Counted from the first letter of the stretch, positions 1 through 10,250 are shown. The stretch: 64,000 nucleotides of DNA from Micropruina sp. (GCA_016716635.1 JADJVZ010000014.1:248001-312000); one strand, 5' to 3'. The notes: generated by a model from the letters alone, not told the origin. Numbers and translations: made by a program.

Positions 1-1948
<1,948 letters not shown>

Positions 1949-2040
1949 GTTTTTACCCTTTTCTCCTGCGCTACAGGATGTTGTGCTCATGTCCGGTTTC
2001 CCGGATGGGCCGCGGACGACCCGGGGGGTTAGTGCGTGGT

Positions 2041-2060
2041 GCGGGGGCTTTCACCCCCGC
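2041..2060 (-). other. Hairpin in the rpoB-rpoC gap
   Basis: A perfect 7-bp stem (2041-2047 with 2054-2060, GCGGGGG/CCCCCGC) closes a 6-nt loop just after the rpoB stop. No U-run follows, so it is not a strong intrinsic terminator. RNA processing, stabilisation or partial attenuation are possible roles (inference). Confidence 0.45.
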
Positions 2061-2067
2061 GCCGCGC

Positions 2068-5000
2068 TCAGACTTCTTCTAAGGAACCGAACGAGTCGTG
2101 ACCGGGACGACGAGAGAGATCGATGCCGAACTCCTCGCTGGCGCGGTAGTCGTCTTCAGAGTCGCGGAGTTCCACGACCGTGCCGTCGGAGGAGAGCACC
2201 TCGACGTTCAGGCAGAGGGACTTCATCTCCTTGACGAGCACCTTGAACGACTCGGGGATGCCGGGCTCAGGGATGTTCTCGCCCTTGACGATGGCCTCGT
2301 AGACCTTCACACGGCCGGGAACGTCGTCGGACTTGATGGTCAGCAGTTCCTGCAGTGCCCAGGCGGCGCCATAGGCCTCGAGGGCCCACACCTCCATCTC
2401 ACCGAAACGCTGGCCGCCGAACTGCGCCTTACCGCCCAGCGGCTGCTGGGTGATCATCGAGTACGGACCCGTCGAGCGGGCGTGGATCTTGTCGTCCACC
2501 AAGTGGTGCAGCTTCAACATGTAGATGTAGCCAACACCGACCCGCTCGGGGTAGGGCTCGCCGGAGCGACCGTCGTACAGCTTGGCTTTGCCGCCCTCGT
2601 CGACGAGCATCATGCCGTCGCGCTGGGGCAGACCGTGCTCCAGCAGGCCGGCGATCTCGTGCTCGTTGGCGCCGTCGAAGACCGGCGTCGCCAGGCGAGC
2701 CGGACCATCGACGTGACCCAGGCCGACGTCACGCAGACGCTCCGCCCATGCCTCTTCGACACCCTCGAGGTCCCAGCCGTTGCGAGCGACCCAGCCGAGG
2801 TGCGTTTCCAGCACCTGGCCGACGTTCATTCGGGAGGGGACGCCCAGCGGGTTCAAGACGATGTCGACCGGGGTGCCGTCCTCCATGAACGGCATGTCCT
2901 CGATCGGCAGGATCTTGGAGATAACACCCTTGTTGCCGTGACGGCCGGCGAGCTTGTCACCATCGGAGATCTTGCGCTTCTGCGCGACGTACACGCGCAC
3001 CAGCTGGTTGACCCCCGGCGGCAGCTCGTCGCCCTCTTCGCGATCGAAGACGCGGACGCCGATGACCGTTCCGGTCTCGCCGTGCGGCACCTTCATCGAC
3101 GTGTCGCGAACCTCGCGCGCCTTCTCACCGAAGATCGCACGGAGCAGGCGCTCCTCCGGGGTCAGCTCGGTCTCGCCCTTGGGCGTGACCTTCCCGACCA
3201 GGATGTCGCCGGTTCCGACCTCGGCGCCGATGCGGATGATGCCGCGCTCGTCGAGATCGGACAGCATGTCCTCGCCGATGTTGGGGATATCACGGGTGAT
3301 CTCCTCGGCGCCCAGCTTGGTCTCGCGGGCGTCGATCTCGTGCTCCTCGATGTGGATCGAGGTCAGGACATCGTCCTGAACGAGACGCTGCGACAAGATG
3401 ATCGCGTCCTCGTAGTTGTGACCTTCCCACGGCATGAACGCCACGAGCAGGTTACGACCGAGGGCCATCTCGCCACCGTCGGTGCACGCACCGTCGGCCA
3501 GCGGGCTGCCGACCTCGACCCGGGCCCCGGCGTTCACCAGCGGACGCTGGTTGATGCAGGTGGCCTGGTTCGAGCGACGGAACTTCGCCAAGCGGTAGGA
3601 CGACTGCGTGCCGTCATCGTTGAACACGTCGATGATGTCGGCGCTGACGGCAGTCACGACGCCCGGCTTGCTGGCCAGGGTCACGTCGCCAGCGTCCACC
3701 GCACCGCGGTACTCCATGCCGGTGCCCACGTAGGGGGCCTCGTTACGGATCAGCGGGACGGCCTGACGCTGCATGTTGGCACCCATCAGGGCGCGGGATG
3801 CATCGTCGTGCTCCAAGAACGGAATCAGCGCGGTAGCGACCGACACCATCTGGCGCGGGGACACGTCCATGTACTGGACCTGCGTCGGCGGCAGCGTGTC
3901 AACGTCACCGTGCTTGATACGGACCAGAACCCGGTCCTCGGTGAAGTGGCCGGTCGCGTCGAGCGGGGCGTTGGCCTGCGCGACGACGTAGCGATCCTCC
4001 TCATCGGCGGTCAGGTAATCGATCTGGTCGGTCACCCGTCCGTCCACGACCTTGCGGTACGGGGTCTCGATGAAGCCAAACGCGTTGACCCGGGCGAACG
4101 ACGCCAGGGAGCCGATGAGGCCGATGTTGGGACCTTCGGGGGTCTCAATCGGGCACATGCGGCCGTAGTGGCTGTGGTGGACGTCTCGGACTTCCATGCC
4201 GGCGCGGTCGCGGGACAGACCACCGGGGCCGAGGGCCGACAAGCGACGCTTGTGGGTGAGCCCGGCGACGGGGTTCGTCTGGTCCATGAACTGCGACAGC
4301 TGCGAGGTGCCGAAGAACTCCTTCAACGCCGCCGAAACCGGACGGATGTTGATGAGCGTCTGCGGCGTGATCGCTTCGATGTCCTGGGTGGTCATCCGGT
4401 CACGGACGGTCCGCTCCAGGCGGCCGAGACCAATGCGCAGCTGGTTTTGGATCAGCTCGCCCACGGTCCGCAGGCGACGGTTGCCGAAGTGATCGATGTC
4501 ATCGGTCTCGATCGGCAGGTCGCCAATGCTGTCGCGGCCTTCGTGGAGCGCGACGACGTAACGGATGGCGGTGACGACGTCTTCCTCGGTGAGGACCTGC
4601 TTGTCGAACGCCTCGTGAACGCCCAGCTTCTTGTTGATCTTGTAGCGACCAACCTTGGCCAGGTCATACCGCTTCGGGTTGAAGTAGTAGTTCTCCAGCA
4701 TCGCCTGCGCGGCCTCGCGGGTCGGCGGCTCGCCGGGACGAAGCTTGCGGTAGATGTCGATGAGAGCCTCATCGGTGTTAGCCGTGTGGTCCTTCTCGAG
4801 CGTCAGCCGCATCGACTCGAAATCACCGAACTCCTCGAGGATGCGCTCGTTGGTCCAACCGAGAGCCTTGAGCAGGACGGTGACGCTCTGCTTACGCTTG
4901 CGGTCGAGACGCACGCCGACCATGTCGCGCTTGTCGACCTCGAACTCCAGCCACGCGCCGCGGCTCGGGATGATCTTGCACGTGAAGATGTCCTTGTCGG

Positions 5001-5541
5001 ACGTCTTGTCGGCGGTCTGCTCGAAGTAGACGCCCGGCGAACGGACCAGCTGCGACACCACGACACGCTCGGTGCCGTTGATGATGAACGTGCCGTTCGG
5101 GGTCATCAGCGGGAAATCGCCCATGAACACCGTCTGCGACTTGATCTCGCCGGTGTCGTTGTTCATGAACTCAGCCGTGACGAACAGCGGCGCCGAGTAG
5201 GTGACGTCGCGGTCCTTGCATTCCTCAACGGAGTGCTTGGGCTCTTCGAACCGGTTGTCCCGGAACGAAAGCGACATGGTCTGAGAGAGGTCCTCGATCG
5301 GCGAGATCTCCTCGAAGATCTCCTCCAACCCGGACTTCGTGTTGATGTCGGTACGTCCCTCAGCCTTGGCTGTGGCCACGCGGGTCCGCCATGCTTCGTT
5401 GCCGATCAACCAGTCGAAGCTCTCAACCTGCAGGTCAAGCAGGTTGGGAACCTCGAGGGGTTCAGCGATCTTGGCGAATGAGATTCGTCCGCTAGTGGAG
5501 ACGACGTTGGTGTTCTTCGACGCAGCGCGCGAGACGGCCAA
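2068..5541 (-). CDS. rpoB: RNA polymerase subunit beta
   Basis: Beta subunit of RNA polymerase, 1157 residues, normal for actinobacteria. The open frame runs further upstream, but the family N-terminus (AVSRAASKNTN...) begins at TTG 5541, with GGAAG nine bases upstream, so TTG is the likely start. The rifampicin-binding cluster is intact and wild-type: Asp420, His430 and Ser435 correspond to E. coli 516, 526 and 531, predicting a rifampicin-sensitive enzyme. It is transcribed with rpoC and is separated from the upstream regulator gene by 363 bp, so it probably has its own promoter. Confidence 0.97.
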   Translation of the reverse strand: MAVSRAASKNTNVVSTSGRISFAKIAEPLEVPNLLDLQVESFDWLIGNEAWRTRVATAKAEGRTDINTKSGLEEIFEEISPIEDLSQTMSLSFRDNRFEEPKHSVEECKDRDVTYSAPLFVTAEFMNNDTGEIKSQTVFMGDFPLMTPNGTFIINGTERVVVSQLVRSPGVYFEQTADKTSDKDIFTCKIIPSRGAWLEFEVDKRDMVGVRLDRKRKQSVTVLLKALGWTNERILEEFGDFESMRLTLEKDHTANTDEALIDIYRKLRPGEPPTREAAQAMLENYYFNPKRYDLAKVGRYKINKKLGVHEAFDKQVLTEEDVVTAIRYVVALHEGRDSIGDLPIETDDIDHFGNRRLRTVGELIQNQLRIGLGRLERTVRDRMTTQDIEAITPQTLINIRPVSAALKEFFGTSQLSQFMDQTNPVAGLTHKRRLSALGPGGLSRDRAGMEVRDVHHSHYGRMCPIETPEGPNIGLIGSLASFARVNAFGFIETPYRKVVDGRVTDQIDYLTADEEDRYVVAQANAPLDATGHFTEDRVLVRIKHGDVDTLPPTQVQYMDVSPRQMVSVATALIPFLEHDDASRALMGANMQRQAVPLIRNEAPYVGTGMEYRGAVDAGDVTLASKPGVVTAVSADIIDVFNDDGTQSSYRLAKFRRSNQATCINQRPLVNAGARVEVGSPLADGACTDGGEMALGRNLLVAFMPWEGHNYEDAIILSQRLVQDDVLTSIHIEEHEIDARETKLGAEEITRDIPNIGEDMLSDLDERGIIRIGAEVGTGDILVGKVTPKGETELTPEERLLRAIFGEKAREVRDTSMKVPHGETGTVIGVRVFDREEGDELPPGVNQLVRVYVAQKRKISDGDKLAGRHGNKGVISKILPIEDMPFMEDGTPVDIVLNPLGVPSRMNVGQVLETHLGWVARNGWDLEGVEEAWAERLRDVGLGHVDGPARLATPVFDGANEHEIAGLLEHGLPQRDGMMLVDEGGKAKLYDGRSGEPYPERVGVGYIYMLKLHHLVDDKIHARSTGPYSMITQQPLGGKAQFGGQRFGEMEVWALEAYGAAWALQELLTIKSDDVPGRVKVYEAIVKGENIPEPGIPESFKVLVKEMKSLCLNVEVLSSDGTVVELRDSEDDYRASEEFGIDLSRRPGHDSFGSLEEV

Positions 5542-5904
5542 GGTTTGGTCCTTCCAAGAGACCCGGCAAAGCGGTTCCGATGCACGCCGAACGACCCGTG
5601 TCAATAACGGGCAGTCCTTGGGCAATGGGCAAACCACTACAGTAATACGTAGTGCGTCCCTTGTAAAGTTGGGAGCCCCCGCGCCGTTGCCGGGGCACGG
5701 CCACGAAGATACCGCCCGCTGGGGCCGCGGGCCAGGGTGGCGCGCTAAACAGCGATCGATTCGTGATCTTTGGGCGGTCGTCGCACGCTCACGGAGCACT
5801 TGGCCCGGGATGCACGATACCCGCGGCGGTGGTACGGGAGGATCCACAGGCCGCGGGTATCGTTCGGTGTCAACGTGTCGGGGGGCGCTGACAGGGATAC
5901 TTCA
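5542..5904 (-). promoter_or_regulatory. rpoB upstream region with a candidate promoter
   Basis: This 363-bp gap carries no convincing gene and is the leader/promoter region of rpoBC. On the minus strand a TTTACA (5662-5667) and TACTGT (5639-5644) are 17 bp apart, a plausible but weak -35/-10 pair. A transcript from there would have a leader of about 90 nt. No rRNA-like leader or riboswitch was recognised. Confidence 0.4.
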
Positions 5905-7185
5905 TCATGCGGTGGAAGTCTTGTCAAGAGACTTGACAGAGCCCTGTTCGGAGAGGGTCGTCGCCCGTCGCCAGGCGAGTGAGATCAATCGCCAGGAGCC
6001 GTGCTTTTCAAAGACCGCGGCGGCCTTCTGGTAGGCGTGGAGAGCCTCCGCTGGCCGTCCGAGCGCTGCATAGGCGTCGCCCTGCACCACGATGGCTTCA
6101 CCCGAAAGCAGGTCCTGATCCACGGTGTGCTCGCTGCGCAGGATCGACGCAGCCAGGGTCGCGGCGTCGGCAGGCCTACCCTCCAGCAACTGGAACTTCG
6201 CCTGCGCCAGGGCAAGTTCGGCCTTGTCGATCGGATTGCCGACCAAGGCGAGACCCCGCTCGGCGTTGTTGAGTAACTCGACCACACCGGTTCGGATGCC
6301 AGCATCGAGGCGGCAACTCGCCATGGTTCGTTGCAGGCGCACCCATTGCCGGAAATCGCGGTCGGGGTTGATGAGCGCGTAGGCGGCGTTATGCCAGCGC
6401 ATGCCCTCGTCGTTCTCGCCGAGACGGAAGTAAATGGTGCCGAGCGTCCACGAGGCGATCCCTCGCGCGTTCTCGGATTCGAGGCGATCGACGACCTGCT
6501 CGAGGCGCAACGCAGCACCACGGACCTCGTTCTCCCCCGCGCCAAGCTCAGCCAAAGCGCTCAGAAGGGCCATCAGCGCCTCCGCCTGCAGCGCCGGCGC
6601 TGCCCCGCTGGCGAGCTGAACCGCACGCATCGCGGCGGCTAAAGCGGTATGAAGGCGATCACCGGCCCGGTAACAGACAGAGGACAGCGCCAGGGCCTGT
6701 GCCCGCAGTTGCGGTGCGTGCTCTGAGACGGAGTGAGTCACCAGGCTGGTGGCCACCTCGGCGCCCTCGATGAAATGCCCCTCGTAATAGAGCGCCTGCG
6801 CCTGCAAGTAGAGCGCCTGCCATTCCCGATCAGGCATCTCGGCCAGTCGCGCAGCATCGGCGGCCCGGCCAGCGAAGCGAGAAGCGGCCGGGAAGTCGCG
6901 ATCGCGCCAAGCTCGCTCGGCGTCTAAGAGGGCCTCCAGGGCGTCCACATTGCTCACCGCCGGTGTGGCCACCACACCGATGCCCAGTTCGGCGGGAGCG
7001 ACGCCCATGCGATCGCACAAGAACTCAATGACCTCGGCGGTGGCAACGCGCCGACCGCTCTCAAGGTAGGAGATGTAACTGCCCGAATACCGGTTACCGC
7101 CGAGCTCAACCTGGGACAGCCCGATTCGACGACGAGTTTGACGCAACTGCGCCCCAAACCGCTCAGCCTCAACAGGTAATTCCAT
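5905..7185 (-). CDS. Cro/CI-type HTH regulator with TPR-like C-terminal domain
   Basis: Protein of 426 residues. Residues about 10-65 form a Cro/CI-type helix-turn-helix (RQTRRRIGLSQVELGG...SYISYLESGRR). The rest is a long alpha-helical, Ala/Leu/Glu-rich region that reads as tandem TPR repeats to about residue 410. This architecture is that of peptide- or ligand-responsive regulators (RRNPP-like, or actinobacterial XRE-TPR). The start at 7185 has an AGGAGGG ribosome site. It is divergent from a 43-codon secreted-peptide gene, and CTTGACA motifs lie in the shared promoter region and near its own 3' end. The ligand is unknown. Confidence 0.8.
   Translation of the reverse strand: MELPVEAERFGAQLRQTRRRIGLSQVELGGNRYSGSYISYLESGRRVATAEVIEFLCDRMGVAPAELGIGVVATPAVSNVDALEALLDAERAWRDRDFPAASRFAGRAADAARLAEMPDREWQALYLQAQALYYEGHFIEGAEVATSLVTHSVSEHAPQLRAQALALSSVCYRAGDRLHTALAAAMRAVQLASGAAPALQAEALMALLSALAELGAGENEVRGAALRLEQVVDRLESENARGIASWTLGTIYFRLGENDEGMRWHNAAYALINPDRDFRQWVRLQRTMASCRLDAGIRTGVVELLNNAERGLALVGNPIDKAELALAQAKFQLLEGRPADAATLAASILRSEHTVDQDLLSGEAIVVQGDAYAALGRPAEALHAYQKAAAVFEKHGSWRLISLAWRRATTLSEQGSVKSLDKTSTA
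5922..5938. promoter_or_regulatory. TGTCAAG-3-CTTGACA palindrome at the 3' end of the regulator gene
   Basis: A perfect 7-bp inverted repeat with a 3-bp spacer, inside the last codons of the HTH/TPR gene and about 380 bp upstream of rpoB. The same CTTGACA word occurs twice in the regulator's promoter region. It could be an operator for the regulator, or a coincidence of coding sequence. Confidence 0.35.
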
Positions 7186-7209
7186 AAGACCCTCCTCTTA
7201 CAAATACCT

Positions 7210-7250
7210 CTTGACAAATCTTGACATACGAGTCAAGCGGTCGCTACTTT
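7210..7250 (+). promoter_or_regulatory. Divergent promoter/operator region between regulator and peptide gene
   Basis: CTTGACA occurs at 7210-7216 and 7220-7226, one helical turn apart. The second forms an inverted repeat with GTCAAG at 7232-7237. The TTGACA at 7221-7226 is also a good -35 for the peptide gene, with TACTTT (7245-7250) as a poor -10 at 18 bp. Binding here would overlap the promoter. Confidence 0.5.
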
Positions 7251-7286
7251 TACCGCAGACTCATACTCACCCTTGGGAGATTAGCC

Positions 7287-7418
7287 ATGAACACGTACCT
7301 TCGCCGAATCATCGCCGCGACCGCCGCGCTTATGGTGCTCGCACTGCCGGTTCTCACCTCCAAGCACATGCAGCCCACCGGCGGCGGCGACTACCCGTGG
7401 GCTGGTCAGCATCTCTGA
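7287..7418 (+). CDS. Small secreted or membrane-targeted peptide (43 residues)
   Basis: Short ORF with GGGAGA just upstream of its ATG. The protein has a basic N-terminus (YLRR), a hydrophobic core (residues about 8-24) and a short tail with Gly-Gly-Gly-Asp-Tyr-Pro-Trp near its end, like a signal peptide with a short exported C-terminus. It is divergent from the HTH/TPR regulator gene and followed by a very strong hairpin. It could be a pheromone precursor for that regulator; this is inference from architecture and position. It matches no family I know. Confidence 0.6.
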   Translation: MNTYLRRIIAATAALMVLALPVLTSKHMQPTGGGDYPWAGQHL

Positions 7419-7483
7419 GGCACACACCTCGGAGGAACAAACCTCGATAGGGCCGGCGGCTAAAGCCTGACCCACCCCCCGCA

Positions 7484-7518
7484 AGCGGTCCGCGTCGACA
7501 AACACGACGCGGACCGCT
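7484..7518 (+). terminator. Strong hairpin downstream of the small peptide gene
   Basis: A perfect 14-bp stem (7484-7497 with 7505-7518) with a 7-nt loop lies 66 bp after the peptide stop. Only a weak T-rich stretch follows, as is common for actinobacterial terminators. Confidence 0.65.
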
Positions 7519-7561
7519 GGGGTATTTAGGCCCGCTTTTCACGTCAGGGGGCCTGAAAATG

Positions 7562-7598
7562 CTTCTGCGTGGTGGGCCTTGGGCCCACCACGCAGAAG
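7562..7598 (-). terminator. Terminator of the rplJ-rplL operon
   Basis: A perfect 17-bp stem (7562-7578 with 7582-7598) with a 3-nt loop lies just beyond the rplL stop and is followed on the minus strand by CATTTTC. A TGTTTTG on the other side suggests it may act in both directions. Confidence 0.8.
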
Positions 7599-7619
7599 TG
7601 TTTTGTTGCTAAGTGCGCG

Positions 7620-8009
7620 TCACTTGATGGTGACAGCGGCGCCGGCGGCCTCAAGGGCCTCCTTCGCCTTCGCGGCAGCGTCGCGGGTGACCTTCTCCAG
7701 GATGGCCTTGGGAGCGGCCTCAACGAGGTCCTTGGCCTCCTTCAGACCGAGGTTCGTGAGCGCACGGACCTCCTTGATGACCTGGATCTTCTTGTCGCCA
7801 GCGGAATCGAGGATCACGTCGACCTCGTTGCTGACCTCTTCCTCGGCCGCGGCGTCGCCGGCAGCAGGGGCAGCAGCCGCAGCCACGGCCACGGGAGCAG
7901 CGGCGGTCACGCCGAAGGTGTCTTCGAAGAGCTTCACGAACTCGGAGAGCTCGATGAGCGTCATCTCCTTGAACGCATCAAGGAGCTCGGTGGTGCTGAG
8001 CTTCGCCAT
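7620..8009 (-). CDS. rplL: 50S ribosomal protein L7/L12
   Basis: 129-residue stalk protein that recruits translation GTPases. It has the N-terminal dimerisation helices that bind L10, an Ala/Pro-rich hinge (residues about 37-55) and a C-terminal globular domain ending AVTIK. It lies 20 bp downstream of rplJ in the usual two-gene operon and is followed by a strong terminator. Confidence 0.98.
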   Translation of the reverse strand: MAKLSTTELLDAFKEMTLIELSEFVKLFEDTFGVTAAAPVAVAAAAAPAAGDAAAEEEVSNEVDVILDSAGDKKIQVIKEVRALTNLGLKEAKDLVEAAPKAILEKVTRDAAAKAKEALEAAGAAVTIK

Positions 8010-8029
8010 AGTGGGCGTCCTTCCGGTTG

Positions 8030-8614
8030 TTAGTTTGATGCAGCGTCAGCCGCGTCGGTGGCCTCCGCAGCAGGTGCTGCATCGGTTGCCGGGTCTTCCC
8101 CGGCCTGCTTCTTGGACTCAAGGGCGGCCAGGGCGCGAGCGGCCTGGCTAAGCGGAGCGGCGAAGAGACCCACGGCCTGCGAGAGGCTGCCCTTCATCGC
8201 ACCTGCGAGCTTGGCGAGGAGGACCTCGCGGCTCTCAAGATCGGCCAACTTCTTGACCGCATCGGCATCGAGGACGCGACCGTCCATGACACCGCCCTTG
8301 ATGACAAGAAGCGGGTTCGCCTTCGCGAAGTCACGCAGACCCTTGGCGACGCCAGCGACGTCCCCTTGGATGAACGTCAAAGCGGTGGGTCCAGTGAGCT
8401 GAGCATCGAGTCCTTCGATGCCCGCCTCCTTGGCCGCGATGGCGGTCAGCGTGTTCTTGGCAACGGCGTAGGTGGCGTCCGCACCGAGAGCGCGTCGCAA
8501 CTGCAACAACGCCTTCACGGTGAGTCCGCGGTACTCGGTCAGCACGACGGCAGCAGAGGACGTGAACCCGTCCTTCAACTCCTCGACGGCTGATGCCTTG
8601 TCCGGCCTCGCCAT
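8030..8614 (-). CDS. rplJ: 50S ribosomal protein L10
   Basis: 194-residue L10, the base of the L7/L12 stalk. The N-terminal RNA-binding domain (VVLTEYRGLTV) is followed by the C-terminal helix that anchors L7/L12 dimers and an Ala/Asp-rich tail. First gene of rplJ-rplL. An attenuator-like hairpin precedes it, consistent with autogenous L10 control. Confidence 0.97.
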   Translation of the reverse strand: MARPDKASAVEELKDGFTSSAAVVLTEYRGLTVKALLQLRRALGADATYAVAKNTLTAIAAKEAGIEGLDAQLTGPTALTFIQGDVAGVAKGLRDFAKANPLLVIKGGVMDGRVLDADAVKKLADLESREVLLAKLAGAMKGSLSQAVGLFAAPLSQAARALAALESKKQAGEDPATDAAPAAEATDAADAASN

Positions 8615-8659
8615 AGTGTTCCTTTCCCACTTTTACGTCACCGAGACCCCTGACAAACA

Positions 8660-8690
8660 AAAATCCCCGTTCGCGCGAGGCGATACGGGG
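8660..8690 (-). promoter_or_regulatory. Attenuator-like hairpin in the rplJ leader (L10 leader)
   Basis: On the minus strand CCCCGT (complement of 8685-8690) pairs with ACGGGG (complement of 8665-8670). An inner TCGC/GCGA stem extends it, and the U-rich ATTTTTG follows. This looks like an intrinsic terminator 46 nt before the rplJ start, the position of known L10-leader attenuators. The L10-binding kink-turn was not resolved by eye. Confidence 0.6.
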
Positions 8691-8832
8691 CAAGCTCAGA
8701 GCTCTTAACGTTTCACCTGCGCGGGGCTTATGCTCCGGATTTCTCCGGAATGCCAGCGGTCTTCGGCCTTGTCAGACTACCGGGCCCACGACCTCCCGGC
8801 CAAATCAGCTTCCATGGAGTGCTGGGCCTAGC

Positions 8833-8838
8833 TAGAAT
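8833..8838 (+). promoter_or_regulatory. -10 element of a leaderless promoter for the PadR-like gene
   Basis: TAGAAT ends six bases before the ATG at 8845. That spacing puts the transcription start at or beside the start codon, so the mRNA is probably leaderless, which is common in actinobacteria. No clear ribosome site precedes the ATG. Confidence 0.55.
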
Positions 8839-8844
8839 ACGGGC

Positions 8845-9156
8845 ATGGTGCAACGCATGACGCTTCCGACGAGGTTCGTTCTCCAGGTGTTGCTGGAAGA
8901 TCCGGACGCCGAAAGCTACGGGCTGGACGTGGCCCGCCGCGCGGGACTTGCCACCGGCACCGTCCACCCGATCCTCGCGCGGCTGGAGTCCGCGGGTTGG
9001 CTCGTGTCGCGCTGGGAGGAAGTCGATCCCACCGAAGTGGGGCGGCCTGCCCGCCGGTTGTACCAACTGACCCAACCCGGGACCCTGCGTGCGCAGGCAG
9101 CCGTGGCGAAGGCCTCGCCGTTGCATGTGCTGCGAAGCGAGGCGTCACCGTCATGA
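8845..9156 (+). CDS. PadR-family winged-helix transcriptional regulator
   Basis: 103-residue protein, nearly all one winged-helix domain: LPTRFVLQVLLEDP...SYGLDVARRAGLATGTVHPILARLESAGWL, then a wing with GRPARRLYQLT. This is the PadR pattern, without the longer C-terminal dimerisation helix of some members. The last codon overlaps the start of the next gene (ATGA), so the two are translationally coupled. Target genes and ligand are unknown. Confidence 0.8.
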   Translation: MVQRMTLPTRFVLQVLLEDPDAESYGLDVARRAGLATGTVHPILARLESAGWLVSRWEEVDPTEVGRPARRLYQLTQPGTLRAQAAVAKASPLHVLRSEASPS

Positions 9157-9500
9157 CCTCCCTGCCTGAGCACATCATCGAACTTGCGTGCTCTCGAATG
9201 TCGGTGAGTGCTCGGGCTCGGTATCGCCGCGAACTCTCCGCGGACCTGGCCTCCCTGCCCGGCCACGACCGCTGGCGGTTCGCCCTGCTGGTGCTCGTGG
9301 CCTCACCCCGCCTGCGGGGCGTCGTCGATCCCGACAGCCCCCACGGGTCCTGCCTGGTCGGGTACCACTCCTGGGGACGCGCCTTGACCGAGGACGGCGG
9401 TCGATTCGTCCAATGCGTCCGGTGCCACAAACTGGCCAAGGACACGTGGTGGGGCACCAGCCTCATTGGCCCGTACTCGCAGTGGTACCCCGGAACGTGA
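9153..9500 (+). CDS. Unrecognised 115-residue protein coupled to the PadR-like gene
   Basis: Starts at ATG 9153, overlapping the PadR stop by four bases. The protein is soluble-looking: an N-terminal helical half (EHIIELACSRMSVSARARYRRELSADLA) resembles the start of proteins often partnered with PadR regulators. The C-terminal half has one CxxC pair (VQCVRCHKLAKDTWWG) and an aromatic tail. I do not recognise a family. Co-translation suggests a regulatory partner or a first target (inference). Confidence 0.7.
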   Translation: MTSLPEHIIELACSRMSVSARARYRRELSADLASLPGHDRWRFALLVLVASPRLRGVVDPDSPHGSCLVGYHSWGRALTEDGGRFVQCVRCHKLAKDTWWGTSLIGPYSQWYPGT

Positions 9501-9505
9501 AAAAA

Positions 9506-9536
9506 GGGGGCCCCGGACATGACGTCCGGGGCCCCC
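9506..9536. terminator. Bidirectional terminator between convergent genes
   Basis: A perfect 13-bp GC-rich stem (9506-9518 with 9524-9536), 5-nt loop, flanked by AAAAA on the left and TTT on the right. It separates the PadR-partner gene from convergent rplA and can serve both. Confidence 0.85.
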
Positions 9537-9548
9537 TTTCTGCGTTGC

Positions 9549-10250
9549 TTATTCAGCGTGCGGCTTGGTCTTCTGAGGATCGACCGCGACGCCCGGACCC
9601 ATGGTCGAGGACACGGTGACCTTCTTCAGGTAGCGGCCCTTGGAGGAGCTGGGCTTGAGCCGCAGCACCTCGTCCAAAGCGGCGAAGTAGTTCTGAGCCA
9701 GCTGCTCCGGGGTGAACGACGCCTTGCCGATGATGAAGCAGAGATTGGCGTGACGATCCACGCGCATCTCGATCTTGCCGCCCTTGATGTCGGACACGGC
9801 CTTGGCCACGTCCATGGTCACGGTGCCGGTCTTGGGGTTCGGCATCAGGCCACGCGGGCCGAGGACGCGACCCAGGCGGCCGACCTTGCCCATCAGGTCC
9901 GGGGTCGACACGGCGGAATCGAAGTCGGTGTAACCCTTGGCCACCTTGTCGATGAGATCATCCGCACCAACCTCGTCCGCGCCGGCAGCCAGAGCCTCGG
10001 CGGCCTTCTCACCGGTGGCGAAGACGATGACCCGAGCCGTCTTGCCGGTGCCGTTGGGAAGGTTCACGGTGCCGCGGACCATCTGATCGGCCTTGCGGGG
10101 ATCGACGCCGAGTCGCATCGCGACCTCAATCGTCTCGTCAAACTTGGCGGACGCGTTGTCCTTGGCGAGGGTCACGGCCTCCTCGGCGCTGTAAAGCTGC
10201 GCCTCGTCGATGTTCGCCTCGGCTGCCTTGTAGGCCTTGCTGCGCTTCAT
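9549..10250 (-). CDS. rplA: 50S ribosomal protein L1
   Basis: 233-residue L1, which binds 23S rRNA at the mobile stalk and usually represses its own operon. It starts MKRSKAYKAA and carries the conserved LGPRGLMPNPKTGTVT segment in domain II. It is downstream of rplK in the standard pair with a 148-bp gap, longer than usual, in which I saw no second gene. Confidence 0.98.
   Translation of the reverse strand: MKRSKAYKAAEANIDEAQLYSAEEAVTLAKDNASAKFDETIEVAMRLGVDPRKADQMVRGTVNLPNGTGKTARVIVFATGEKAAEALAAGADEVGADDLIDKVAKGYTDFDSAVSTPDLMGKVGRLGRVLGPRGLMPNPKTGTVTMDVAKAVSDIKGGKIEMRVDRHANLCFIIGKASFTPEQLAQNYFAALDEVLRLKPSSSKGRYLKKVTVSSTMGPGVAVDPQKTKPHAE

Noticed and set aside
2098..5481. Very long open frame (over 1100 codons) on the plus strand opposite rpoB
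   Set aside because: It is the antisense shadow of rpoB in GC-rich DNA: it is low-complexity and rich in Arg/Asp/Val/His, and has no family resemblance.
5542..5847. 102-codon N-terminal extension of RpoB
   Set aside because: The extension has no family similarity and covers the promoter region; TTG 5541 gives the conserved N-terminus.
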